From: Planctomycetota bacterium
GTDB taxonomy: Bacteria > Planctomycetota > Planctomycetia > Pirellulales > Lacipirellulaceae
Reading direction: 5' to 3'
Assembly: GCA_013152205.1 (NCBI GenBank)
Contig: JAADGV010000129.1
Span: 1 to 33,122, forward strand
DNA: 33,122 nt
Shown: one piece after another, positions 8,807-16,231 of the stretch
How the letters are laid out: each line of letters starts with the position of its first letter
Numbering within the stretch: position 1 is the stretch's first letter
Notes under the pieces: generated by a model
Told to the model about the DNA's origin: nothing
The model's input: only the letters and a program-made list of their open reading frames with translations
Databases searched by the model: none
Program-made: the position numbers and the translations under genes

Positions 8807-9397
8807 TTACCGGCTCGCCGCCAGCTTGTCTGCGCGGATCTGAAGCCACAGAAGTTCGCTTCGCACTTGGTCCAACTGCCATTGCAGATGGGCATAGGGC
8901 GTGCTGACAGCAGCAGGGTCGCGCCCTCGGGCAACCGCCAATTTGGCGACCTCCGCGGCCAACCGTAGTCGCCGAATTTCTAGCTCACTAACCGTTCCCG
9001 CAAGACGCTTGTTGACCACTATCGCACTGGACAGATTCAGCTCAGCCAGCTTGCTTGCCTCCTCGAGTTCTCGGAGATGAATGTCATGCAACTTTTTGCT
9101 TTCGTCGCCACCAAGCTCATACTGGAGTTTCGCCTTGGCGATCTCAACTTGGTTCCGCAATCGTTGGACCGTATTTTCAGAATAGGCACCACCGATCCGC
9201 TTGTTCACATCCAACGCAATGTCTAAATCAGCCTTGGCCAACTGGGAATACGCTCTCGCATAGCGGACGAAAATATTCTCGTCCGACAGTGAGTTGCTTG
9301 CATCCGTTTGAGCAGTCCCAGAAGACATAAAAAGCACGGTTGCCGCCAGACACCCCGCAGCAAAATAGATGATCGCAACGATTGGTTTGGCATTCAT
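8807..9397 (-). CDS. exported coiled-coil protein with an internal duplication, unknown function
   Basis: A 196-residue protein with a signal peptide (1-29, cleavage likely after GTA). The mature part is predicted helical and consists of two related units of about 45-50 residues (about 48-96 and 113-156). Each has the order Leu/Ala-rich helix, VNKR[IL]xG, SE, RLR and E[IV]AK. VNKRIGG is at 64-70 and VNKRLAG at 128-134, exactly 64 residues apart. The ATG at 9397 is chosen over the adjoining GTG at 9400 because GGGAGGTGC lies at good distance. It sits between a Met-rich Spy-like gene and a small Cys-protein gene on the same strand. No family or function can be named. Confidence 0.75.
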   Translation of the reverse strand: MNAKPIVAIIYFAAGCLAATVLFMSSGTAQTDASNSLSDENIFVRYARAYSQLAKADLDIALDVNKRIGGAYSENTVQRLRNQVEIAKAKLQYELGGDESKKLHDIHLRELEEASKLAELNLSSAIVVNKRLAGTVSELEIRRLRLAAEVAKLAVARGRDPAAVSTPYAHLQWQLDQVRSELLWLQIRADKLAASR

Positions 9398-9612
9398 CAC
9401 GCACCTCCCTTTTTCTGCGCTAGTTATTGAGGTATGCGCCAGGAAAGCGACAGGCCGACCAACGGGAATGCCGGATTTAGCGAGTGAATGCTAAGGCCAT
9501 GTAAAGTTCTTGATGCGCACACCAATAAAATACGAAAGTCCCATCTCTATCAATGGAGCACCCGCTCTTTCGCAGCTATTCGCGGGCTCCTTTACAGTTT
9601 GAGTCTGGTTAC

Positions 9613-10380
9613 CTAATTCGGATCGCCCACACCCGTCGCGCTATGATCCGGCGGCAACAGGCCGACCAATGTTTGACGTTGCTCGTCGGTCAACACCTGG
9701 GCGGCTTCGCCCACCGCGCGGATGAAGGCGACTCGCTTGTCGCCGCGGAGTTTCTCAGCTTCGCGAACTTTCGCTTCGATCTTCGTCGCGTCCGGCACAT
9801 CCGAACTGGTGAGCACCCACAGCTCTTGCTCTGCCTCGGCAACCCAACGGTCGATCGTAGCCTGCCCCAAAAGCGACTTCTCCTTGATCTGGTTCAACTT
9901 CGTCTGCTGCTCTTGCGAAAGCGTGATATGTTGCGGGTGGTCAAGAAAAAAATTCGTCGAGCCAATGTGGTAGATGTGCGATGCGCCAGCAAAACCAGGT
10001 AGCGCCGTCGCCATTTGCATCTGCCCCATCCCCTTCATCTGGCCCATCATCGCCATGCCTCCGCCGCCCATCATTCCCATGCCGCTCATGCTAGACATAC
10101 CCATCCCAGACATCTTGCCTTTCATCGGCATGCCTCCCTGCATACCGCCCATCTTCATCGCGCTTTTGTCAGCCATCGCTGGTGCCTGATGATTTTTCTT
10201 CAACGCCGCTTCTAAATTGGCGACCTTCACTTGCAGCTCTTGCAATTGTTGAGCAAGCGACGAATTGTCTGCCGATTCCTGCCCTGCCCCGCTTGACGCT
10301 ACCACCAACATGCCAATAAAAGAAAACGCAGCAAGCATCAACGGGCAGCGGCTTGAATGGCAAGGCTTAGAAAAAGTCAT
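9613..10380 (-). CDS. periplasmic methionine-rich protein with CpxP/Spy-like (LTXXQ) C-terminal helices, probable metal binding
   Basis: A 255-residue exported protein. The order is: signal peptide (about 1-33), short coiled coil (41-62), a Met/Gly/Lys segment with 20 methionines between residues 69 and 123, then a helical domain (about 150-243). That domain carries ITLSQEQQ and VLTDEQRQ, which resemble the LTxxQ motifs of CpxP/Spy/ZraP envelope proteins. Methionine-rich segments in other exported proteins bind Cu(I) or Ag(I), so copper handling is the natural guess; it is not shown by the sequence alone. A very good ribosome binding site (AGGAGG, complement of 10388-10393) fixes the ATG at 10380. 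Its neighbours are a YHS protein upstream and a duplicated coiled-coil protein downstream, same strand. Confidence 0.85.
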   Translation of the reverse strand: MTFSKPCHSSRCPLMLAAFSFIGMLVVASSGAGQESADNSSLAQQLQELQVKVANLEAALKKNHQAPAMADKSAMKMGGMQGGMPMKGKMSGMGMSSMSGMGMMGGGGMAMMGQMKGMGQMQMATALPGFAGASHIYHIGSTNFFLDHPQHITLSQEQQTKLNQIKEKSLLGQATIDRWVAEAEQELWVLTSSDVPDATKIEAKVREAEKLRGDKRVAFIRAVGEAAQVLTDEQRQTLVGLLPPDHSATGVGDPN

Positions 10381-10410
10381 CGTAAATCCTCCTAAAAGTT
10401 GTTTTGTTAC

Positions 10411-10477
10411 TCAAAGCGAAAACAGCATCCACGACAAAGCCCGCGTCTATTCCCAGGCTCCCTTCTTTTCACTTTGA
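10411..10477. repeat. inverted repeat between YHS and Met-rich genes
   Basis: Bases 10411-10422 (tcaaagcgaaaa) pair with 10466-10477 (ttttcactttga) over 12 bp with one G-T pair and a 43-nt loop. It lies in the 101-nt gap between the two genes. Purpose is unknown; a processing or pausing structure is possible. Confidence 0.35.
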
Positions 10478-10481
10478 TTTG

Positions 10482-11147
10482 TTACACCGTCTTGATTTGT
10501 ACGTATTGTGACTGATCCTCTTGAAACTTCGCAAGGCAATCTTTCGAGCAAAAGAAATAGGGGTGTCCACAATAAGAATCGCTGACAGCAGCCGAAGCTC
10601 GCTGAATCCGCATTCCACAGACGGGATCGGTGACCGGTTCGTCCTCGAAGTCCTCGCCCCCGCGATCGATCCGCAAGTAGGCATCCAGAAACTCCGACAG
10701 TCGCTCTTCGACCCAGTCTGCTACACGGTCTTCGCTTGCCTCATCAAGTAGCAACGTCAAGCGATCATGCTCGTTGAATCGGATAAAAAGCGGCGTCATC
10801 GAGACGTCGTAGCAAACAGCCACGTTCTCAAAACGGACATCATGTTCGATGGTAAAGGCAACTTTGGTACTGGTCGGAAATCGTTCGCAGTATCCAAACC
10901 AACACTCACAATGCCCCATCGACTCATTGCTTGTCAGGTTGGCATTAACGAAATAGCTAGCAAATGTTTCGAGACGAGGCTGAATCACGGTCTCGTTAAG
11001 CTGCGTAGCAACTTCCTCAAAACGACGGCGACGATCGCAGACTTCCGCCATGTAGCGATCCGCTTCGCCAGGAGCCCAATGCGGCTCGCGATCCGCCCCT
11101 GCCAATTGCTCTTCCAGGTGTTTGGCAAAATCGATGAGGCTGTTCAT
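10482..11147 (-). CDS. YHS-domain protein with an unidentified N-terminal domain
   Basis: A 221-residue protein with no signal peptide, probably cytoplasmic. The C-terminal 48 residues are a YHS domain: TDPVCGM at 173-179, with cysteines 177, 193, 200 and 204 (YCGHPYFFCSKDC). YHS domains occur in copper ATPases, mercury and other metal proteins and bind metal through such cysteines. The N-terminal 165 residues are acidic and mixed, with a second cluster GHCECWFGYC at 78-87; I do not recognise this part. AGGAG (complement of 11157-11161) lies 9 nt before the ATG. It is followed on the same strand by the Met-rich exported protein, which strengthens a metal theme. The leader contains a strong hairpin (11197-11234). 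Confidence 0.82.
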   Translation of the reverse strand: MNSLIDFAKHLEEQLAGADREPHWAPGEADRYMAEVCDRRRRFEEVATQLNETVIQPRLETFASYFVNANLTSNESMGHCECWFGYCERFPTSTKVAFTIEHDVRFENVAVCYDVSMTPLFIRFNEHDRLTLLLDEASEDRVADWVEERLSEFLDAYLRIDRGGEDFEDEPVTDPVCGMRIQRASAAVSDSYCGHPYFFCSKDCLAKFQEDQSQYVQIKTV

Positions 11148-11196
11148 TCGAAATCACTCCTAACAAATTCACGGCAACGAACAAAAACGTGGGCAA

Positions 11197-11234
11197 GCAG
11201 CACCGACTCCGTAGGAGAGATGAGTCAGTGCTGC
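11197..11234 (-). promoter_or_regulatory. leader hairpin upstream of the YHS gene
   Basis: GCAGCAC (11197-11203) pairs with GTGCTGC (11228-11234). After one mismatched pair, GACTC (11205-11209) pairs with GAGTC (11222-11226), leaving a 12-nt loop. On the minus strand a GTTTTT run follows some 8 nt later, so it could act as an attenuator or a terminator. Only the structure is seen; the function is inferred. Confidence 0.45.
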
Positions 11235-11586
11235 GCCCGGTAACCTACATCATCATTTCCACGGTGTCTTGTCGAACATGCTTACTTCGGTTTTTTCGTC
11301 TATTTAATCTTTTTTCGATTTTATCTCCAACGATCGCAATAACGCATTGTGCTCGGACTGGGCTTTCTCTAAATCGAGCGTAATCGAGCTACAACACTTC
11401 ATCGAGACCGCCCCGTCCATACGCAAGGCAATCAAGCGGTTGTCGTATTCTGGTCTTTTAGATGCCGCTTTAAGATCGTTTCTTCACATCCGTATTCGAA
11501 CAAACTAAATTGCCAATTTCGCACACCGAATCGAGGCAACTTCCTTTGCCTCTCTACGTTCCCGAGAGCCGCTTGACCCCAAAGAA

Positions 11587-11648
11587 GATCCGTTAGCGTT
11601 GTCGGCCACGACATCCTCCCCACAAAACACTCTTGCAAAAAGAAAAGG
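11587..11648. repeat. dispersed 62-63-nt intergenic repeat, copy 2
   Basis: Begins gatccgttagcgttgtcggc and matches 2145-2207 over its full length with scattered differences, in the same orientation. It lies downstream of the small secreted protein gene (11696-12100, minus). Confidence 0.6.
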
Positions 11649-11695
11649 CAAGACACTCCAGTCCAAGAAACCCAAAAAGGTCTAGCCAGCAGGGG

Positions 11696-12100
11696 TTACC
11701 AGAGCCAAAGACCTCTCGAAACCTCGATACGCGCCGCTTCTCGCGAAGTAAGGAGAGGACGGTACCGGGTTATGTTGGAAAAAGGTTTTTGAATCGGTCG
11801 GTAACCAAACGGATTGCTCCCAGCAGATTGCCGGAGAGCGCCGCCATAGTACGTCTGAAGATTTCGTCCGACCGGCAAGCCCGATGCCACCACGCGATCG
11901 TTGCGATACGGACTGCCAAACAACCCCCCCACATGCCGTGCAGACCTTGGCAATCGCGGAGCAGGCTCTCGCGGATAGACGTACGAGTCGCCGCTTTGAT
12001 ACTGAGCAGAGGCAATGGGAAATCTCCCCACCACCAGAGTGCAAACGATCATCGCAGCCCAGAGAAAGAAAAATTTGCGGAACAAAAATTTGCGGAACAT
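11696..12100 (-). CDS. small secreted protein of unknown function
   Basis: A 134-residue product with a basic N-terminus, a hydrophobic core and a likely signal cleavage after ASA at residue 32. The mature part is rich in Arg, Pro, Tyr and Ser and ends with KPFSNITRYRPLLTSREAARIE and a short Trp-containing tail. I recognise no named family. The ATG at 12100 has AAAGGTGG at a good distance; an ATG at 12106 and a GTG at 12139 are also in frame. The N-terminus is encoded by a 15-nt tandem repeat, giving FRKFLFRKFF. It is transcribed away from the anti-sigma gene, so the two share a divergent control region. Confidence 0.6.
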   Translation of the reverse strand: MFRKFLFRKFFFLWAAMIVCTLVVGRFPIASAQYQSGDSYVYPREPAPRLPRSARHVGGLFGSPYRNDRVVASGLPVGRNLQTYYGGALRQSAGSNPFGYRPIQKPFSNITRYRPLLTSREAARIEVSRGLWLW

Positions 12101-12548
12101 GGCCATCCACCTTTCACAGCAGTTGCCACAAAGAGACACTTCGCCTCTTCTTGCATTGCCGGCCGAGAACCCTTTTCCTATTCGCCGTTTGGCGCTGCGT
12201 CAGCTCCCCCGGCACACCCTATTAGATGCCACCTCGGGCCAGTTTCTTCACAAATACCTCCCATAGGTCATTCTCGCTGTTTTTCCCAGCTCAGGAGCAA
12301 ACACTTTTCAAGCTAGGCAAGATGTATGTGCCACTAGCCCAACCTAGTAGGAACCCTGTAAGGCTTAGGCAAACTCATACGAAGCCTGCTTCATCACGAA
12401 GAACCCAGCCCCCGGCCGCATCCAATAGTGTGGAGAGGAAAAGGCGTAGGCAAACATGGATGAAGCCAAAGAGGTTCTTCCATCGTGGGCGACTCGCGAA
12501 TCGAACTCGCCGAGAACCACATCAATAAACTTGGTTGGGAGCCATAAC
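12101..12548. other. 448-nt divergent control region between the small secreted gene and the anti-sigma gene
   Basis: No accepted gene. A 27-nt imperfect direct repeat (12360-12386 and 12441-12467, 21-22 identities, both beginning aaggc and ending gaagcc) lies before the anti-sigma gene. An ORF extension of the anti-sigma gene to an ATG at 12456 covers part of it but does not look like protein. Confidence 0.45.
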
Positions 12549-13385
12549 GTGAATTGCTCTGAGGTCCAAGAACGGTTTTCTCAGTTTTACGACAACCGGT
12601 TGTCGCAAGCCGAAGCTGCGCGCGTCGCTGCCCACACAACCGATTGCTCGTCGTGTGCAGACGAACTTACGTTCTTTCAGCAGCTATCCGTATTGTCGCA
12701 ACAACTGATCGATCCACCGGTTCCACCCCGCTTGTGGGGAGAGTTGCAGGCAAAGTTACATGCCTCGCCCAAGCCTAAATCGTTCTTTTCACCGATTTCC
12801 CCAAGCAATGCCCCTACGCGGCTCTTCGCACTTGCGGCAACCATTCTGATCGCTGTCGGAATCGGGACCGCTATGCACCAGACATGGTTTTCGCCAGGAT
12901 ACAATCAGCTCGCGGTGAATTTCTCCCCATACCTTGAAAATTTCATCGAAAGGCCCGACGAAGCGCAGCAGATTTTCTTGGCCAAGTACGACGGGCGGCC
13001 TATTGCGCTGACCGAAGCCGAGAATATCCTCGGCTACGAGCCTGCTGCAACCAAAGGTTTACCACCGGGATATTCCGTCGAAGAAGTTCATTTGCTCACA
13101 ATGCCGTGCTGCACTTGTACGCAAGTCATTTGCACGAATGAGTCAGGCGAGTCGCTTGCCATCTTCGAGTACGCCCTCGACCAACCTGCTTGGTTTGGCG
13201 ACCGGCCCGCCACCGAGCACCTTTGCCACGAGGTGCCCACCAGTGTCATCCAAGTCGGAGACCGACTTGCAGCAACGTGGAAAGAGGGAGAACGATACAT
13301 CACTATTATCGGGGCAACCGACCTCGACGTAGTGACCGAATTCGTCGCTCACTTCAAATTGAATCGAAATACGATTCTTCGTTAA
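12549..13385 (+). CDS. zinc-finger anti-sigma factor with Cys-rich extracytoplasmic domain
   Basis: From the GTG at 12549 the product has 278 residues. The N-terminus is a zinc-binding anti-sigma (zf-HC2 type) domain: C3, then H29-x3-C33-x2-C36 (HTTDCSSC). One membrane span lies at about 92-109. The C-terminal domain (about 115-278) is outside the membrane and carries CCTC at 187-190, then C195 and C226. Such proteins hold an ECF sigma factor until a signal arrives. No sigma factor gene is next to it, which is unusual. The GTG is preferred over the ATG at 12456 because TGGGAG precedes it at good distance and the domain begins at once. The cysteines and the nearby YHS and Met-rich genes suggest a metal or redox signal; that is inference. 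Confidence 0.8.
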   Translation: MNCSEVQERFSQFYDNRLSQAEAARVAAHTTDCSSCADELTFFQQLSVLSQQLIDPPVPPRLWGELQAKLHASPKPKSFFSPISPSNAPTRLFALAATILIAVGIGTAMHQTWFSPGYNQLAVNFSPYLENFIERPDEAQQIFLAKYDGRPIALTEAENILGYEPAATKGLPPGYSVEEVHLLTMPCCTCTQVICTNESGESLAIFEYALDQPAWFGDRPATEHLCHEVPTSVIQVGDRLAATWKEGERYITIIGATDLDVVTEFVAHFKLNRNTILR

Positions 13386-13428
13386 TCCTCGCAAATCGGA
13401 TTAGCGATTATTGCAATCACCCTGTTCT

Positions 13429-13485
13429 AGCCGCGAGCGGAAGCCGTGGTTTTCACAAACTCAGCTATGGCTTCCACCTGCGGCT
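13429..13485 (+). terminator. hairpin downstream of the anti-sigma gene, possible terminator
   Basis: AGCCGC (13429-13434) pairs with GCGGCT (13480-13485), and GGAAGCC (13439-13445) pairs with GGCTTCC (13469-13475) across a 4x4 internal loop. It lies 44 nt after the stop codon. There is no T-tract, so intrinsic termination is uncertain. Confidence 0.4.
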
Positions 13486-13525
13486 GGCATAACTTTGCAA
13501 TCCTCATGTGTGTAACCGCTGAAAT

Positions 13526-13554
13526 TTGACATTCTCCGTAGACCCATTTATCCT
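13526..13554 (+). promoter_or_regulatory. sigma-70-type promoter for the GT2 glycosyltransferase
   Basis: TTGACA at 13526-13531 and TATCCT at 13549-13554 with a 17-nt spacer. Transcription would start near 13561. This leaves a leader of about 76 nt to the ATG at 13638 and argues against the ATG-like start at 13572. Confidence 0.6.
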
Positions 13555-13637
13555 AGAGTCTGTGCGGCAGGGTGATTTTCCTTGATTTCAGGACAGGCGG
13601 ATTGCCTAAGAATGCCGCGGCAGGCGGGTTCTCTGAC

Positions 13638-14687
13638 ATGGCAAAATTTGATCCACTAGTTAGCATTGGTCTGCCTGTCTATAACGGCGGGCTCTACCTT
13701 GCCGAGGCGATCGAATCGCTCTTAGGCCAAACGTTCAGAGATTTCGAGTTGATTATCTCCGACAACGGCTCGTCGGACAAAACTCAAAGCATCTGCGAAC
13801 GGTACGCCAGCCGCGATCCCCGCGTACGCTACTACCGCGAGGAAGAGAATTTAGGCTGCGCCTGGAATTACAACCGGGTCTTCGAGCTGTCTCGCGGAAA
13901 GTATTTCAAATGGGCAGCCGACGATGATATCCATCTGCCAACTTTCCTCGCCAAGACAGTCGAGGCACTTGACCAAAACCCCGAAGTTTTGTGGTGCTTT
14001 TGCCGCCACTCCCACGTCGGGCCCGATGGCCAATTCCTATCTGGGCCGTCGAACAACGATGCAAGCTTCTTGGACCCGAACGGCTCGGATCGCACTTCCT
14101 CCAAACCTCATCAAAGATTCCAGTCCATCTTATTAGCGCACAGCGGCCTCGACATGTACGCGATTATTCGTCGTGATGCTTTCGAAAGAACGAAGGGCTT
14201 TCAATCGATCTACGGCGCCGAAAAAGTTCTGGTGGGAGAACTCGCACTGCTTGGGAAATACCATGAGATCCCCGAAACGTTGTTCCAACTACGCGTCCAT
14301 CCGAAAGCGTCCAGTTCTCTAAATTCCGAAGCCGAATTGCAGCAGTTTGTCGACCCCAAAGCTAAAAGACGCTTTCCTCTGATGCGTTTGCGACTATTGA
14401 AAGCACATTGGGCCAATTTGCATCGACATCCCCTGGGCTTCGTCGAACGTGCCCGATGCTACCTTGTACTTATGCGTTATCTACTCCAAGTTTCAAAATG
14501 GAAACGCATCTTGGTTTCCTCATTGCGAAAGCAGGGAATCGGCGGCGGCTATCTTCCAGCATTGGAAGAAATCGAAAAAGAATCGCAATCGACCAACGAG
14601 AATACTTTGACGCCAACAACAACCCAATCCGACCAGAAGTCGGCCTCAGATTCATGCGAACAAACAACCGAGCATATCAAGTGCTAA
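13638..14687 (+). CDS. family 2 glycosyltransferase
   Basis: A 349-residue cytoplasmic GT-A enzyme that would add a sugar from a nucleotide donor to a surface glycan. Near the start, LVSIGLPVYNGG begins the Rossmann-like fold, IISDNGSSDKT binds the nucleotide, and KWAADDDIHLP carries the DxD-type metal site. The C-terminal 35 residues are Ser/Thr/Gln-rich and look disordered. The frame opens upstream at 13572, but that point is only about 10 nt from the predicted transcription start, so the ATG at 13638 is preferred. It converges on the minus-strand polysaccharide operon and likely works with it. Acceptor and donor cannot be read from sequence. Confidence 0.9.
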   Translation: MAKFDPLVSIGLPVYNGGLYLAEAIESLLGQTFRDFELIISDNGSSDKTQSICERYASRDPRVRYYREEENLGCAWNYNRVFELSRGKYFKWAADDDIHLPTFLAKTVEALDQNPEVLWCFCRHSHVGPDGQFLSGPSNNDASFLDPNGSDRTSSKPHQRFQSILLAHSGLDMYAIIRRDAFERTKGFQSIYGAEKVLVGELALLGKYHEIPETLFQLRVHPKASSSLNSEAELQQFVDPKAKRRFPLMRLRLLKAHWANLHRHPLGFVERARCYLVLMRYLLQVSKWKRILVSSLRKQGIGGGYLPALEEIEKESQSTNENTLTPTTTQSDQKSASDSCEQTTEHIKC

Positions 14688-14711
14688 AAGTTGCCGCAGA
14701 CCCAGGTGCAT

Positions 14712-14738
14712 CCCCATAGCCCGGCCATCCTGGCCGGA
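14712..14738. repeat. dispersed hairpin repeat, copy 1 (GGCC type)
   Basis: ccccatagcccggccatcct followed by ggccgg. CCGGCCA and TGGCCGG form a 7-bp stem with loop TCC. It lies between two convergent genes and may serve both as a terminator. Confidence 0.7.
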
Positions 14739-14767
14739 AACACCAAAACGACAGAGACCCCGATTCA

Positions 14768-15985
14768 CTACATGCACCCAATAGCCTCGCGATAGATATC
14801 CAAGAGAAGTTTGTAGTTGCGATCCGCAGTATACCGTTGCTCGAACACGTCTCGGACGTTGCCCCGCATAGATTTCATCCGCTGCGGAGACTCTACCATC
14901 CATTGAAGAGCTTCAACAAGTTTCCCTGAGTTACCCGGCTCAAACAAAACACCAGTCTTCTCGGGTTCAATCACTTCAGACATAGCGCCTAGGTCGGAGG
15001 CGACGATGGGAGTCCCGACCGAAAATGCTTCGATAATTGTCTTCGGTAGCCCCTCATACCACGTAGACGGCACAACTAACGCCGACGCATCGCCCACCAC
15101 CTTCTGGACGACATCGCCCGGCTGCTGCCCCAACCACTCAATGGAATCGTTATTCAAAGCAAATTCGGCGACCTTGCCAGCCAGTGGACCGTCGCCGAGT
15201 ATCTTGAGTTTCCCCGAAAATTTCGACCAAGCATCGAGCAATACGTCGATTCCTTTTTCTTCAGCAAGACGGCCCACGAAAACAAAATAGTTGCCGTCAC
15301 CTGCGCCTGGCACTGGCGAGGGGTCAACAAAATTGGGCTTCACCGCAATCTGCTCTGCGTCAAAGCCCGCTTCCACAAACTTTCGTCGGGCGAAATCAGT
15401 AGCCACCACGTAGCGAGAAACCGCCTTGCGCCAGGTTTTGGCGGCACGATGAGTCGCAAGCATGGTCGTCACACAGGCGCTACCCAATCGGCTGTCGCGG
15501 TAACACCTATGCAAAATTGCTGGCCAAGCCACCTGTTTTCCGACGCAATCCTCGCAAACGCGACCGTCACGCATCAAAAGAGCCCCGGGGCAAATCAAAC
15601 GATAGTTCTGTAGCGTTTGAACGACCGGAATTTGTTCGGCGCGAGCAGCATAGTAGGCAGCCGGCGATATCAGCGGAAAGGTGTTTGTGCAGTGCATCAG
15701 GCTAGGACGTTCGCGCCGGATAAGATCACGCAACTCGCGGTAAGTCTCTTGGTTCCAAATCGTCAGTCGGGCCGCTTGCAAGCGGCTCATACCTTTGATC
15801 GAATCGTTCGAGCGTATAAACCGAACAACCTCATGCCCATGCCGTTCCAGCAAACTCGCCTCATCCTCGAAAACTCGATCTTCACCGCCCGGCCGCTGAT
15901 AGTAGTTATGACACAAAAGAACCTTCAACGGCCCCTCGGCCTGAGGCACTGATGATGAAAGCGACGTTGCAGTAGTGCTAATCAT
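14768..15985 (-). CDS. family 4 glycosyltransferase
   Basis: A 405-residue GT-B enzyme of the GT4 type. The N-terminal domain opens with LKVLLCHNYYQRPGGEDRVF, the usual glycine-rich acceptor-side loop, and carries a Cys pair (VCEDC) in the middle, as in many relatives. The donor domain has YFVFVGRLAEEKGIDVL and the E-x7-E motif, with Glu311 and Glu319 in WYEGLPKTIIEAF. The open frame continues to 16111, but that stretch reads through three stacked hairpins and has no homology-like character, so the ATG at 15985 is used. It is the last gene of the minus-strand sugar cluster, 246 nt after the PIG-L gene, and would transfer a sugar during surface glycan assembly. Confidence 0.92.
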   Translation of the reverse strand: MISTTATSLSSSVPQAEGPLKVLLCHNYYQRPGGEDRVFEDEASLLERHGHEVVRFIRSNDSIKGMSRLQAARLTIWNQETYRELRDLIRRERPSLMHCTNTFPLISPAAYYAARAEQIPVVQTLQNYRLICPGALLMRDGRVCEDCVGKQVAWPAILHRCYRDSRLGSACVTTMLATHRAAKTWRKAVSRYVVATDFARRKFVEAGFDAEQIAVKPNFVDPSPVPGAGDGNYFVFVGRLAEEKGIDVLLDAWSKFSGKLKILGDGPLAGKVAEFALNNDSIEWLGQQPGDVVQKVVGDASALVVPSTWYEGLPKTIIEAFSVGTPIVASDLGAMSEVIEPEKTGVLFEPGNSGKLVEALQWMVESPQRMKSMRGNVRDVFEQRYTADRNYKLLLDIYREAIGCM

Positions 15986-16043
15986 GGGGTGTACGGAGTT
16001 CTTTATTAGTTCTACAGAGATTTTAGTGGATGAACATTGCATC

Positions 16044-16135
16044 GAAGCAGCAAAGCTGCTTCTTCCCCAAAGGGGAAAAACATCATAGCCTAGGGCAAGG
16101 CAAGCGAGCATCGCGAAGCTTGCCGCCGCCCTAGG
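16044..16135 (-). terminator. three stacked hairpins between PIG-L and GT4 genes
   Basis: In minus-strand order: a 47-nt hairpin (16135-16089; 8-bp CCTAGGGC/GCCCTAGG, then 7-bp GGCAAGC/GCTTGCC) followed soon by TTTTT; a CCCC/GGGG hairpin at 16063-16077 with a 3-nt loop; and an 8-bp GAAGCAGC/GCTGCTTC hairpin at 16044-16062 with a 3-nt loop. The first could terminate or reduce transcription from upstream genes before GT4. Confidence 0.5.
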
Positions 16136-16231
16136 TTAATATGCATCTAGGTCTTCGGCCGCGTTTCAGCTCAGCCAATTATCGGCACGCAGCCGAGGCC
16201 GAAACTCATCCGCGGTTGATTTCGTCCTTGG

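Larger units (their letters stand above)
11148..11695. other. 548-nt intergenic region upstream of the YHS gene
   Basis: No credible gene. A minus-strand open frame at 11432-11656 partly translates a dispersed repeat and is not accepted. The region holds the leader hairpin of the YHS gene, an AT-rich stretch (11289-11333) that could carry its promoter, and repeat copy 2 at 11587-11648. I could not fix a promoter with confidence. Confidence 0.45.

Noticed and set aside
11432..11656. 74-codon minus-strand open frame
   Set aside because: Its first third is a translation of the dispersed 62-nt repeat, and the rest has no protein-like character.
12490..12520. tRNA-like T-arm word on the minus strand (GAGTTCGATTCGCGAG)
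   Set aside because: No matching acceptor, D or anticodon stems can be built around it, so neither a tRNA nor an attachment site can be supported.
12456..12548. N-terminal extension of the anti-sigma factor to an ATG at 12456
   Set aside because: The 31 extra residues look non-coding and overlap a direct repeat; the GTG at 12549 has a better ribosome site and begins at the domain.
15986..16111. 42-codon N-terminal extension of the GT4 glycosyltransferase
   Set aside because: It is a translation through two of the stacked hairpins; the family domain starts after the ATG at 15985.
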